Below are positions 47,131 through 58,976 of a stretch of DNA of 64,000 nucleotides, in pieces. How positions within the stretch are numbered: position 1 is the first letter of the stretch; every line of letters starts with the position of its first letter. The position numbers and the translations under genes are program-made. The notes below the pieces were generated by a model. It made no database searches. It was not told where the DNA came from and saw only the letters and a list, made by a program, of their open reading frames with translations. This stretch comes from Saposhnikovia divaricata (taxonomy: Eukaryota; Streptophyta; Magnoliopsida; Apiales; Apiaceae). The stretch lies in the NCBI GenBank assembly GCA_036435485.1, contig CM071596.1, forward strand, positions 66,203,001-66,267,000. Direction: 5' to 3'.

Positions 47131-47145
47131 TGCTCTGATACCACT
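47131..47145 (-). other. Primer-binding site of the large Copia element
   Basis: Minus strand AGTGGTATCAGAGCAG directly follows the 5' LTR edge. It is complementary to the 3' end of initiator Met-tRNA, the usual primer of plant Copia elements. Confidence 0.9.
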
Positions 47146-48369
47146 TGTTGAGTATTGAATACAGTAAAAGAATACAGAGGGGGGGTGAATGGATTCTTGA
47201 ACTTTTCATTGTTCTTGAATCTTTGCAACAAGATATGTGTTTAGTGTGTGAGATATGTAAGTGCAGATAACAAAGACAAACACAACACAATATCACTTTA
47301 ATCTAATATTTTATTAGATAAAGATTTTGTTACAATCTGTGAATACAAATGGTAGTATTCTCAGCTTCGTTTTTCTTAGAGAGATATTTCTTGAGATGTA
47401 TCTTGAAAAACTTATCACTCTTAGCTAAGGAAGTGAGGCTGTATCCTTATAGACATGGATACACCTACTTACTACAAATAAGGTAGGTAAACAAAATACT
47501 CTCCAGTCTGTCTATCTTATTTGAGTAAGAGTCCAAACGGCTACAGATTTGACTTTGCAAAGCCTGTTCAGATCCATTTCTTTAGCTCCTTGTCCCTTTG
47601 TCTTATCTCTCCAAGCTTCTTTGTAGGCTTTCCAATCTGCAAGCGTCTCGGCTTGTTGCAGGTTTCTGACTTGTACAATTCTTCAGTATTTTGTCTCCAA
47701 GAATGTATTCGAGAAGTGGCTAAGTGATTAATTCGAGAACTCGAATTGACTTAATCGATAACTCTGAGTTCTCGAATAGTGTTATATTGACATATCGAAT
47801 TACTTCTCGAATAGCTCTTTTCTCTGGGACTCCTTGAGATATCGAATAGAGCATTTTGACATATCGAATCCCTGAGATGTCGAATAGCTTCTTTAGTCCT
47901 TGAGATATCGAATAGTTCATTGACTTGTTGACTCTTATAGAACTCGAATGATGCTTTGACTCTGAGATATCGAATGAGATATCGAACAGGGTATTCAGAG
48001 ATATCGAATAGTGTCTTCTGAGATATCGAATCTCTGACTTCTCGAATGCTAGACTTCTCGAATAGACAAATGTACTTCTCGAATTGGTACTTAGGCAAAT
48101 TCTTCATTTCTTCAAATCCCAACTGTGATTATTTGGCAGTCTTTATCTCCTTGCTTGAGACATGAACCTTGGAACTTCTTTCAAGCATTATAATTGACTT
48201 TATAAGTACAGTAACACAACTAGAATTTGATGCCTATTACAAGTACAGAACAAATAGAAACTCTACAACTAGAGGTTCCCTCAGTTAAGAGGTCATGTAG
48301 GTAATGCATAGCATTACACATACTTAGGCTTGTTATTAGATGTATTCAGGCATGCCTCTGTGACTAACA
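47146..48369 (-). repeat. 5' LTR of the large Copia element
   Basis: Complete 1,224-bp LTR, 5' by its position next to the primer-binding site and gag on the minus strand. It contains about 15-20 repeats of a motif written on the plus strand as GAGATATCGAAT or CTTCTCGAAT between 47705 and 48085. In the minus orientation this lies in the upstream (U3) part of the LTR. Confidence 0.92.
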
Positions 48370-48853
48370 TAAATTACAATATTAATAGTAACAACTATAA
48401 CATGGGGTACTATCTAACAGATGGAATTTATCCTGAATGAGCTACGTTCCACGCCCGCAGGGTGAGAAGAGAAAATTGTTCTCCAAATATCAAGAAGGTC
48501 AACGAAAAGATGTAGAAATGGCATTTGGCGTGTTGCAATCTCGATTTGCAATTGTACGGGGTCCAGCACGATTCTGGGATAAAGAAGATCTCGCTAAGAT
48601 AATGAGAGCGTGTATTATACTACATAACATGATCGTTGAGGATGAGAGAGACACATACGCCACTCCCTTTGGTCCTTTACCATCTTACGATGATGCAACA
48701 GATGGCTTACCACCTCCAAACTTAGGCGAAGAACCTTTAACCTCTTATGAAATGTATATCGAAAGGACTATCCAACTTCGTGACAGGCAGAAACATCGTC
48801 AACTACAATCCGATCTGATTGAGCATATCACAAGGTTCCATAATGGTGGTTAA
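48370..48853 (+). pseudogene. Harbinger DDE transposase, C-terminal part
   Basis: Continuation of the transposase after the Copia insertion: GYYLTDGIYPE, then an in-frame TGA, a small deletion with frameshift near 48440, then PRPQGEKRKLFSKYQEGQRK. The third catalytic residue is intact in KDVEMAFGVLQ (the DDE glutamate). RACIILHNMIVEDE is the conserved closing motif of plant Harbinger transposases. The frame ends at TAA 48851-48853, about 400 bp before the right inverted repeat. Confidence 0.92.
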
Positions 48854-49035
48854 TTTGTTTTAGATGTAATCTTTTAAATTGTCCCGTTCTTGTAATATTT
48901 TCTTTTTAATTATGTAATGCATTTTAATTAAATGTATTTTTTATTTTCAATCTTATTAATATTTAAATTTAAAATTTCTCATTTTTTAAATTTTTTAATC
49001 TTTTTGAAATCATTTCATTAATAATTTAAATATAC

Positions 49036-49041
<6 letters not shown>

Positions 49042-49069
<28 letters not shown>
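49042..49069. repeat. (TA)n microsatellite
   Basis: A short uninterrupted AT dinucleotide run within the 3' non-coding end of the Harbinger element. Confidence 0.95.
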
Positions 49070-49569
49070 CTTAATTATATTATAAATTAAAAATTATATA
49101 AAACAGGTTAAATAATAATTAAGTAGGAACTACTAAAAGTTGGATTTGGGCTTTGCATTGGAGCGAGTTGCCCACTTAATTTACCAAGCCCATTTTTTGC
49201 TGACTTGGCTTCAAAAAGTAGAAAATGGCAGTGGAGTTGGGCTCGTCCACCGCACTTGCTCTAATATTTCAGGGTTTGACAGAAAGCAAAAGACGTAGTT
49301 TACTAGGAGATGAAGAATCATCAATGCAGATAAAAAAAAAATCCTGTGTTGAAGCTTGAGCATCAAATGCTGAATTTTACGTATGTATGGCTTTACACTA
49401 AGCTTTTAAAATTGCGAATTCTGTTTCTAATGTCCCCAACGATAGCTAGTCATCACACAGGTCAGACCATAATAACTTGTTCAACTGAGCATCTCTTTAC
49501 CATTACCAAGCCCTTGTGCTTTGTCTGATTTAAAGAAAATTTATCTTTCAGGTTTTGAGTTAAAAGAGA

Positions 49570-50286
49570 TTAGTAGGAGAGAATCAAAGAGATTGGTAAA
49601 ATTAATTCACAAAAAGTAGAGAACTTACGGCAGAGGAGGACGAAGCACTCGATGTTGAGAGTTCGAGAGTTAGCAACAGACCTGGCATTATCAACTACTG
49701 CATAATTCAGCACATGCATTCATCCCGTGCGGCAGATCACTATTTTCTCTGGAACTACTTCATCTGTATGTGTACCACTTCATAAAATAAAAGGGCATTC
49801 TTCAGCAAATCTATTTATCATGATTAAATTCCAGGTTTGTACGCTGGTGTAATTTTCAAATGTAGTGTTTTAGAGTTCTGAACCTTCGCTTTCAAACAAT
49901 TTATAACTTTTTGCCACACTCTCTTAAAAAAAAGTCTGAAATATCACATTTGATAAAAATTTGCCCAAAACACCACATCAAATATTAGAATTTGAATGTC
50001 GGAAAACTTGGAACGTAGGAAAGCTTGAATAATTATATAGAAAGGCATAATTGAAGAAGTTATCCACACTTAAGACCTCAGACAGGCAACGCCAGACACC
50101 AACTTAATACAGAAATGTATACAAACAAAGAAACGTAGAAAGGATGTCACTGCTCCAAATATTCGACAATGGCTGATAATTATTTTTCTTCCTTCCCAGT
50201 TAACTACCACTCTTTAGCACTTTAGTGTCATCGCAAAAAAGTTGCCAACACTAGTCTCAGCATCAAACTTAAAACATAAGCTATTT
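49570..50286. other. Non-coding DNA downstream of the sugar transporter
   Basis: Present in copy B of the duplication but missing from copy A. AT-rich with no ORF of note; the part nearest 50286 should be the transporter's 3' UTR (read on the minus strand). Confidence 0.45.
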
Positions 50287-53200
50287 CTATGTAGGCATGT
50301 CAGATTGTTTAGCGCCCACGGCAAAGAATTCTGTAATAACTTCAAGTGGCATACCCTTTGTTTCAGGCACTTTCATGTACACAAAGAACCATGCCATAGC
50401 GCAAACAACAGCATAACAGCCAAAAACACCAGAAAGGCCTATGCTGTTGAGCATAACTGGAAGAGTGTACGTAACAATAATGTCCCCAAACCAGAATGTC
50501 AGAGCAGTTATCGCAATGCAAAGGCCACGAACACGCGTAGGAAAGATTTCAGAGCAGAGAATATTTGGGATAGGTCCAAAGCCCATGACAAAGAAACAGA
50601 AGTAAACAATAACACATACAGTTGAAATAATGGCATGAAGGACAGAACCCATGTTAATAGTGTCTGCCAGAACAAGGAGAATGAGTGAAGCTAGTAGGAC
50701 AGGCAGGGTACCTAGCAGCAGAAACCTGCAGATAGAATCCCAGTCAAGATAGTGGAAATATTAACCTCATATAGTACCAAATAATTTAAGGATTATTTCC
50801 ACAGTAGTGATACTCATCACCATTATTCATTTATAGAGGCTTTCCAGTAATAGCACTCATGCAAGAATTGACATGCAAATTCTTTTATTCTAATATCATG
50901 AATTTAGACATTTATCGAGTTTAATGTATAACTTAGTTTCTAGCTGCCTCTTTCGTTTTTTTTTTTTTTTGCATCATGTCCTATTAAATAAATAATCAAC
51001 ATAAAGAAAGATCAGATCAAGGGCTGTCATACACTCTTAAATTTTACCAGTTTAGGAAAATAACATAGATGTTGCAATAAACTTTCATAAAGAATATTAA
51101 CTAAACCTCCGTTCTCCGACTCTTCAAATTTGCCCTCATACCCGTGTTGACCGGGCATGACATGGGTGGGTATTTGATCTCAGTCGGATCCTTCGTATCA
51201 AATCCGGAGACTTCAACTTCCACCGATTTAGTTCAGAATGATTTGAAAGGCCTCGCAACAACTTGTTTCTAGAGAAAGATGACCATAGATTACTATTTAC
51301 ATGTTATCCTTTGATTTTTTTTGCTATAAATTTAAAATAAACAATTATGTATGTGTCCAAACGTAAAATGTATAAAAAGTAGGTATAATTTCACTTATGT
51401 GAATATTATCTGCTGAATTTCCACACCAGTGTCCAATTTCGGATCCATATCAATGAATCCTAATTTATTTTGAAACTTATAGTTTGAAGGGTCCGCACCA
51501 ATGTCCGACAGCTGAACTCTTGAGTCCAGGTAACATACAACTAAACTACTTTTCTTGGAAGCAACTTAAAGATCGTGAGAAACAATACTATGTAGATTTT
51601 GGAAGCTCGAGGATAAAGAAGCCTTAGAATTTAACACTTTAACTATATTACATACAAAAAAGAAACTCTACCTAGTCTATGCTTGTAAAACAAAAATATT
51701 ACTTACCTTCTTCCGGCAAGATCCATCAGTTTCATGGCAACAGCGATGCTTGGAATCATCAACAAGGATGTTAGTCCACTTATAAGGAAAGAAGCAGACT
51801 CTGAACTGATACCCAAATCAGATAAAAGAATTCCCACACCTGCTTGATCGAGAATTTGAGGAGTATAGTACATTACCCCATTGATGCCAGAAAACTGTAA
51901 AATATATGATCACTGTCAGAACTGATCGATTGATACAGATCCTTCATCAATAGAAACAGGATCAGTAGAGAAATTTAAATAAACATTTATAGTTCAGTTT
52001 AAAGAACCTTCCTGACTAACAATTAAGCAAAATAGCTCTTGCAGTACTTTTCGTACATAATGAAGGTTTACGTCTATGAAGAAATGTACAAAACCCTTTT
52101 ACAAAAGCAGATAACTTAAACAGGCAGTAACAAAGCATCTCCAGATCAGTTCAGAGGTCATCCCTTAATGGAAGTACACATAATTTTAGCTGCACAACTG
52201 AATGCAGGTCTTGAAGGTTCTAAATTTACATGGAAGTTAAGTTGGCACAGGTTGCTGCATTCAGAACAAGTAACAGGATAACCTTTCGAATTGGGAAAAA
52301 AACTAGTTATACAATCGTTCATGAGACTCTTTAAAGCAAGAAATCAATCTTGGCAGGGATATAAATTATATAAACATATCCCTAACTACAAGAAGGTTAT
52401 GTTTTTCTTCATTTTCAACAGTATAAGTTCCACAATTAGCAGTTGTAAGTTTTTGAGAAAATGAGCTCCTACAAAACTGAATCTGAATTTGATGAATGCT
52501 ACAAACTCGCACAGTACCTGCTGAAGTATTTGAATTCCTACTCCGACAATCAGTGCATGCTTCACACCTGGTTCAAGAAGATCTCTCCAACTTGGCCCTC
52601 CCTTAGCAGATTTAGGTCGTTGAGTCATTGCTGCTCCCACTGGGTGCTGACCAGGAAGATTTTCTACATGAAGGACAGATCGGCTTACAAGAGCAGATGC
52701 ATGAACTGCATCTCCTGCAGTCATATCAGCACCAGTAGCTGATAAGACAGAACCACGCCGAGATTCTGGGTTATTCTCCTGGTGTAGGTAGATTCTTTTA
52801 AGCTCTCCCTTTTTTCCATCATGACCTTTCCTCCCTATATGTTTGTATGCTAAATGCCAACCACCACCAATACCCATGCTGCTGACCGCCTCACCAGCAT
52901 TTCCTTGGAAGAGGCTGCTATGATGGCGCAAGTTATATGGGCTGCCCTTGGCGGCAGCACCTCCTTCTTTTTCTGCAGTGCTTGTTTGACGCGAGAGTAA
53001 TGGGCTCCGAAGGTTATCATCAGACTCTGCTCCAGAACCATCAGAAAAATGGTGATCACCATCTCTGTGAAGATTTTCTTCGTCCCATTGGTCATGTTCA
53101 GGTTGTTCAGGTACATTAAACATGCTACCAGTATGTGAAAAGAGCATACTTCGCATACTTCCCATCTCTGGAAGCTTCTCATGAACACTGCCAAAGAGAT

Positions 53201-54903
53201 GGACCATAGGATCCATCAGAGAAGCGCTCCGATTTGCCATGCTTCCAGTACGAGACATCATACCAAGCATACTCTGGCCTCGTACAGCTTTGGCAACCAA
53301 CGACTGACCCTCTTCAGCACCGTATAATTTGATTTTATCTTTCTCTACAGCATGATCTAGGTCGCGTGTAAGCATATTGTCAGGCTCAATTACATATTCT
53401 TCTATAGTTGTATCACCTCCAGTTCCAAGTCCTTCAACTAATAAGACCATTTCACCTGTAAACACATGGTACTTAAGATCACCATCATGAATCATAAGTT
53501 TCAATCTCAAATGATTTCATCTTCACTTTTCAGTTACTCATGAAACTAAAGGAGCTGCATCTGATTTACGATATTAAATTGTCAGAATGTTGCTCTGCAA
53601 GGACATCCTCAAAGTCACTGCTCAATAAACGAAACAGAACCAGAAACTGAGTCTCGATTGAATAAGGATGAAGTTAGTTTAGGTACTTTAAAAGGAAACA
53701 GGTTCCCTCACAAGAAAAAAGAAAAAGGAAAAGGAAACAAGAAACTCCACATGAGTGATAGAGAGAGCGGATGCGAGAGTGAGGGAGAGAAAGTGGGAAA
53801 TCGGAGGGAGGGAGATAATTATATTTTATTATTAAGCTCTGATCTGCCATTAAATTTCCTTCTGTGATTTATTTATATAAAGGAAGAAATTGAACCAAAA
53901 TTGCATTGTTGAAGAAACCACCAAATATAACTGAAATAGCAACAAATTTTTCGCAAAGCAACATAATGCAGGGATTTAATCAGAGCAAGTAAAAGCACAG
54001 TACAATGTAGACAAACCTGAAACATCTTCTCTTCCACGTAATAGCTGTAAAACATGTTTAGCCTCTTCCATCCGGCCTTTACTCGCAAGCCACCTAGGAG
54101 ATTCAGGCAGAAAGAATACTGCCATTACAAAATACGCAATAGATGGTATAGAGAGAACCCCAAGCATCAGCCTCCAGCTAGGAGAATCGAGCAGTGACAT
54201 TCCAAAAACCATGCAGTACGCAAGAAACATTCCAACACAACCAGTGAACTGTGGAAGGGTATTTAACATTCCCCTTATCTCTGATGGTGCCGTCTCAGAT
54301 ATATAGAGAGGGACGAGAGTGACAGCAAGACCAACTCCAAAACCATCTATAAGCCTTGCGATAAGCAGGATATAGACATTGGGAGACCAAAACATCACTA
54401 TACCGCCAAGGAAATAGAGAACCGATGAGGCTATAATCATAGGGCGCCGCCCAATTGAATCTGATACAGGTCCCGAGAATGTCGTAATAAGAGTTGCTCC
54501 AATCAGTGACATTGCCACAATTAGCCCTTCTAGTGTAGGTTGGCTTTCCAAATGAAATTCCTTTTTGATGTAAAGAACTGCCCCTGCACCAGCTCATTGA
54601 ATAAGCACCTTGTACATTCAAAGCTCGAGTTATATGTAAAACAAATTGTGTACAACTAACAAAGGGAAACATTTTTTTTGATAAATAACAAAGGGAAACA
54701 TTGATCTCACTTTTATATTATTACACACTAATTTACTTCAGAAAGAAACTATGAAAAGTAATAAAGTCTGACTGGTGAATGTAAATGTAATAAGCATGTC
54801 CACCAGTTCCCCAAAAGTAGATACCTGCTATTGTTGCATTGTCCCATCCTTGCAACATATTGCCAATTGTGGCAGCAATGGCCACAAGCACAGCTCCTCT
54901 CAT
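50287..54903 (-). CDS. TST/TMT family: Tonoplast monosaccharide (sugar) transporter, MFS family
   Basis: Exons (minus): 54903-54825, 54583-54017, 53455-52518, 51894-51707, 50725-50287. All are GT-AG, and together they encode 736 residues, the family's usual length. These antiporters load glucose, fructose or sucrose into the vacuole in exchange for protons. Residues 1 to about 210 form helices 1-6, with LQGWDNATIAGAVLYIKKEF, the MFS motif DSIGRRPMI, RLIDGFGVGLAVTLVPLYIS and PESPRWLASKGR. Residues of about 215-500 are the large hydrophilic loop typical of TST proteins (GEMVLLVEGLGTGG, IEEYVI, many Ser and acidic residues, likely phosphorylated). Helices 7-12 follow with FSGINGVMYYTPQIL, and the C-terminus has PETKGMPLEV (711-720). 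The exon 2 acceptor was chosen at GGTGCAG because it gives the family sequence TIAGAVLY. A MITE sits in intron 4, and a broken copy of the last exon lies at 13300-14305. Confidence 0.96.
51107..51538. mobile_element. Non-autonomous insertion with 8-bp target duplication in transporter intron 4
   Basis: 432 bp absent from duplication copy A, flanked by exact AACTAAAC (51099-51106 and 51539-51546). The ends CTCCGTTCTCCGACTCTTC and, in complement, GTATGTTACCTGGACTCAAG match only weakly, so the superfamily is open, though the 8-bp duplication points to hAT. No ORF. Confidence 0.75.
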
Positions 54904-57115
54904 TCTCCTTGGATATTGTTGAGCTCTTTAATGCGGGAAATCACTTAAACTGCTGTTTCCACCGTTAGATCTTCTGCAAGTATGTTACACTGGCAGCTCT
55001 CCAGATCATATCCTTTGTGTACATTTGATTTTAAGATACTGAAACCACCACATCTCACACTCAGATTTCATATTTGATCTACACCGGTATAGTAAGATTT
55101 TCCGTACGAATGTCAAACAAATGTGCAATCAAACGTATAATTACAAAGCTACAAATAAAATAACTTCATAACATTCTGCGATCAGCTAATGACAATGCGC
55201 CTAAAGCTGTGTGTTTTTTTTTTGCATATAAAAATAGATTGCAAGATAGTAGCGAAACACTAAATGATAAGAATCAGACATCTATATAGAAAAAGCAATA
55301 CCAAACACTGGTGTCTCATGTCTGTATACGTGTATATTAAATTCAAGACAATTTAAAGACAATGATAAAATTACATGAATTAATACATATTGCATGTCAC
55401 CTCTTGGAAAACAGAGACAATGGTTCAATGAAGCAGAGACATGGATACTGGCCTGTGAGTCATTAATCAAGCATGCTATTAGAACAGAAGGAAATCGTGA
55501 AATGCTGACTAAGTGTTTCCACAAACATAGTATGGGTGAGTTTGAACAGTGAAAGTGAAGACGAAATAACAGAAAGTATAGGAAATATATGCATTTTACT
55601 AGTTCCAACCGAGATATCGCCGATGCTATGACCAAGGAACTTCCAACTAGCTGATATGTTCACTCTTCTTCCGCTTTTTTATACAATGTTTTGATTTCTC
55701 GTGTATTTTCTTCTCAAGATTCCACTCATTTTATTTATTTATTTATTTTTCTGAATAAATAGATTTATATGTAACTGAGTATTTCAATCTAGGGACCAAA
55801 ACTTAACCCACAAAACATAAGTTTTAACCATTGAGTATTTTATTGCGCTCATACTCATTTTATTAAGTTCTTAAATTAGAAATAATTAGGAATTAGTAGG
55901 GGTAAAAATAAATAATCGACATAGGATTATCCTAATTTCTGGTCTCGTATCGGATTTTAAAAATTCAGAAATTTTGGTTATCCGATCCGAAAATTCTATA
56001 CCTGATATATCATTTGGATTTATTTTTTTAAAATATAAATTCAGTTCAGATTTGGATCACAACATTTTACAAAATTTGATAACCAGATCCGTTCCGATTT
56101 TTAATAATTCTTAAAAATATAATTTATATATTTAATAAAATAATGAACATATTGAAAACAAGTAATTCAAAATATCCATATAAATTAAATAATAAATTAT
56201 CACTAATAAAGTCTATGATTTTATTGTGTATTAATTGAGTTTATAAAATTTAATATGTAAAAAAGTAATAATACAATTGAAATTATACATTACAATGTGA
56301 ATTTGTAGATACAATTTCATATATTTGTACGTGAAAATCTAATAACCTCATGCAAGTTTATTTACATCAATATCGGAATATTTTTCCTTGAATTAATTAT
56401 TTTATCTAAACTAATTTACTAAGAAGTTAAAGTATTTATAAAAATAAAAACAAATGTGAATGAAAAAATATTACTCCCTTTATCACTCAAAAATATAAAT
56501 TCTGAAGATTAAACTTATTTAACTTTAATCACAAGTTACATTACTAATTTATAGTTTTATAAATTTAGAATTTAATCAGGTAAAATATTTAATATATTTT
56601 CTAATAACATTTTTCTCATAATTTTTTTATCTAATAATTTTTCTAATTTATAGTTGAATATGTGATTGCATATACCACCTTATATGAAATTGAAAAGTGA
56701 AAGTTGAATTTGCACATGTGATTGTGCAGTCCTTACACATAATTGGAAGTGGAATTTGCAGTTTTTGGCTGCGCAAATCTTGTATAACTGGATTCGTTAG
56801 TGTTTCTTTATAAAGTTGAAGTCTCACCAGAATCATTGAGTTTTTGAAGGATTTCTAAAAAAAAAAATTCTAAATCTGGAAGACTTTTCAAGATTCTACT
56901 AAAACTTTCCGAAAATTCGCAAAGAGTTAAAATCAACAACAATTTTTAAATATCCACGAATTATTATTAATCTTTTAAAATCTCAGTTGAATACATCCCA
57001 TGTCTTAGTAAAAAGATTTATATGGGAATGTAATCACATATTTTTCATAATATGAAAATTAAATAAATTAAATTTGGGTGATGATATATGCACACCCCAA
57101 ATTGATGATTGCATA
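54904..57115. other. Intergenic DNA upstream of the sugar transporter
   Basis: The first few hundred bp should be the leader and promoter of the minus-strand transporter gene. Beyond about 55700 the sequence becomes very AT-rich with a repeated ATCCGATCCGAAAATT/GATCCGTTCCGA-type stretch near 55970-56100, resembling decayed transposon DNA. A lone Stowaway-like end (TTACTCCCTTTATC) sits near 56473. No gene found. Confidence 0.45.
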
Positions 57116-57644
57116 TAGGGCTGTAAATGAACCGATACATTCGCGAACGGTTCGACGTTCGGTTCGAAAAAAGCTCGATTTGAGTTCGGTTCGATTCACA
57201 AACGAGTCGATCTTGAACATGATTTTAAGGATCGATTTATAAACGAGCTGAACTTGATCACGGTAAAGTTCGATTCGATAGCTCGCGATCAAGAACGATT
57301 AATGTGTTCGTAAACATAGTTCGTGAACAAGTTCGTGAACATAGCTCATGAACATGTTCGTGAATAAGTTTGATAATTGAGCTCGTTAACATGCTCGATA
57401 TTCGAGTTCATTAGCGGTTCATAAACAAATTCGATAGATAATCTCCTATATATAATATATGTTTGATTATTAAAATATACTCTTGAAACTCTTATTAATT
57501 ATACACTATTAATTTGAATATATTATATTTTATGCTAGATATTATAATTGTTTATTTTGTAATAATAATAACAATAATAACAACAACTAACTAAATCTTA
57601 CAACTAGTATATGTAGTGTACTAGTATATATTTGTCAAAAGAGA

Positions 57645-58485
57645 AAATGACCAAAATACCTTAAAATGAGGTACCAATTGCCCAAAATGCCGTTCTTCGG
57701 AACAGATGACCCAATCTACCTACGGGATACGCCACTTGAAACGGCGTATCCCAAACCACTGTTCATCTCCCTCGACTTCGTTCTCTCCCGTGTCTCTCAT
57801 TCTCTCCCTTGTCTTTCCGATCTCTCTCCCCCTCGTTCTCCTCTCTCCGACCATCTCCACCATAACCGAGCACACCAAAACAATCTCCACTTATTCCTCT
57901 TCGTTTTTCCCCAACCGATTTAGCAAGATCTGGCCCCGTAGGGGCGTAAACGACCTCGTCGGAAAATGATCGAAAAATCGAGGGAGGTTTATGAGACGAT
58001 TTGGGATTTTCAATTCCGGCATACGAAATGATTAAAAATTGGTATGGTTGTGTAAATTGTCGAGAGACGATTCGTTTGGTGTATACAATGTTATGGGAAG
58101 ATGCCTTGACCCGAGAGACGATTCGTTTGTATTGTTTTCGGCGAAATCGCCATAAATCGCTAGAACAGAGACTGTCGCGTAGAATCTGAGCAAAAATGAT
58201 GATGACGTCAGCTGACATCATCACGCATTTCACAAATGCGTATCCGCTGATACGCCGTTCCTGATAGCGTATCTCACTCAATTCTCCAAGCCTCCGAGTA
58301 GCGTGTCTTGAAGACACGGTGTTGTGACTGGCGTGTCTACCAGACACGGTGTTGTGACTGGCGTGACTCCCGGACACTCCTTCATCAGTAGCGCATCCCG
58401 TGGGTATTTAGGGCCACCCGGGTTGGCGGTAGGCATTTTGGTAATGGGAAGTGAAAAAAAAGGTATTTTGGGCCATCACCCTATC
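57645..58485. mobile_element. Unclassified insert with imperfect inverted ends and many small hairpins
   Basis: The left part reads ATGACCAAAATACCTT and then GCCCAAAATGCC. The right part, in complement, reads GGCCCAAAATACCTT and then ACCAAAATGCC, so the two edges form an imperfect inverted repeat of about 60 bp. The GC content is higher than the surrounding AT-rich hAT DNA. It contains a 10-bp perfect hairpin near 57724 and a hairpin and 30-bp repeat cluster at 58197-58406. The longest ORF (minus, 204 codons) is low complexity and I do not regard it as a gene. I could not set exact edges or a target duplication. Confidence 0.5.
58301..58406. repeat. 30-bp tandem repeats, each with an internal palindrome
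   Basis: Three units of exactly 30 bp start at 58301, 58331 and 58361 (GCGTGTCTTG, GCGTGTCTAC, GCGTGACTCC), and a partial fourth at 58391. The first two contain the perfect palindromes GTGTCTTGAAGACAC (with a central overlap) and GTGTCTACCAGACAC; the third is degenerate. Confidence 0.9.
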
Positions 58486-58976
58486 GAAATATGTATCAAA
58501 TTAAATATTACATCATTTTAAGTGCTAAACTTTAGTATTAAATATTACTGATTTATAAATATATTTATACTACTTAAATATATAAAAAGAAATCAAAATA
58601 TATTTAAGATTGTTCAAAATTTGAAACTATAATAACTTGAGATACATGCAAATATGAAATATAAATACCAAAATAAATTAATTAAACACTACAAATATAA
58701 TAATATTTTTTTAATACTTTAAATTTATAAAATATAATGAGATAATAATAGAAACATATAATTTATGCCAAAATTTACAAATAAGATTTTAAATTTATGA
58801 GTGAACAAGCTTAATGAGTTGTTCGAAAGCAAAAGATCGTGAGTAAGCTCATGAGACATGTCCGTGAGCTGTTCGTGAACGGTTCGCGAACAACATTTTA
58901 TCTTAACGAACCGAGCTCAAACATAATTTTTGGCTCGATTCAAGTTCGAGCTCGAGTTCGAGTTCAATAATTTCTT

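Larger units (their letters stand above)
27995..48369 (-). mobile_element. Copia LTR retrotransposon with a long third ORF (Sirevirus-like layout)
   Basis: On the minus strand the 5' LTR is 48369-47146 (1,224 bp) and the 3' LTR is 35597-27995, itself split by a Gypsy element. The plus-strand LTR edges are TGTTGAGTATTG and CTGTGACTAACA. The target duplication TAAAT is exact (27990-27994, 48370-48374). The primer-binding site TGGTATCAGAGC abuts the 5' LTR and the polypurine tract TTTGGGGGAGAT abuts the 3' LTR. Order: gag, protease, integrase, reverse transcriptase, RNase H, an 850-bp spacer, then a further ORF of about 1,590 codons. Frameshifts and stops in gag, pol and the third ORF make it defective. 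The LTRs differ by two indels (about 22 and 50 bp) plus scattered changes. Confidence 0.95.
25364..49261 (+). mobile_element. PIF/Harbinger DNA transposon inflated by nested retrotransposons
   Basis: Terminal inverted repeats read GAGCAAGTCCAGTGC on the left and, in complement, GAGCAAGTGCGGTGG on the right. The 3-bp target duplication TAA flanks both (25361-25363, 49262-49264), as for PIF/Harbinger. Two coding regions in the family's usual order are present: a Myb/SANT-like DNA-binding protein and a DDE transposase. The transposase gene is split by a 20.4-kb Copia insertion (27995-48369). Without it and one copy of its target duplication the element would be about 3.5 kb, near the normal size. 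Both genes carry stops, so it cannot mobilise itself. Confidence 0.93.
49265..51600. repeat. Segmental duplication copy B
   Basis: Partner of 12860-14740. It starts at the right edge of the Harbinger element (ATATTTCAG against AGTATTTCAG in copy A), contains the shared CCCAACGATAGCTAGTC block, then about 650 bp not present in copy A, then the functional transporter last exon and intron. The 432-bp insert at 51107-51538 is absent from copy A. Confidence 0.88.

Noticed and set aside
40536..48369. An intact, currently autonomous Copia element
   Set aside because: Frame changes in gag and at the gag-pol border, and in-frame stops at 42939, 42555 and 39117, make it defective.
55560..55670. Possible Copia RNase H remnant (ADAMTKEL / QLADMFT wording)
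   Set aside because: The match is a few residues in competing frames with no neighbouring pol sequence; chance cannot be excluded.
56470..56860. Stowaway MITE starting TTACTCCCTTTATC
   Set aside because: Only one end is visible; I found no inverted partner with a TA flank within 500 bp.
57763..58377. 204-codon minus-strand ORF across the hairpin-rich insert
   Set aside because: Low complexity (SHASHNTVS repeats, Arg/Glu/Gly-rich tail) produced by the 30-bp repeats and CT-rich DNA; no start context or homology evident.
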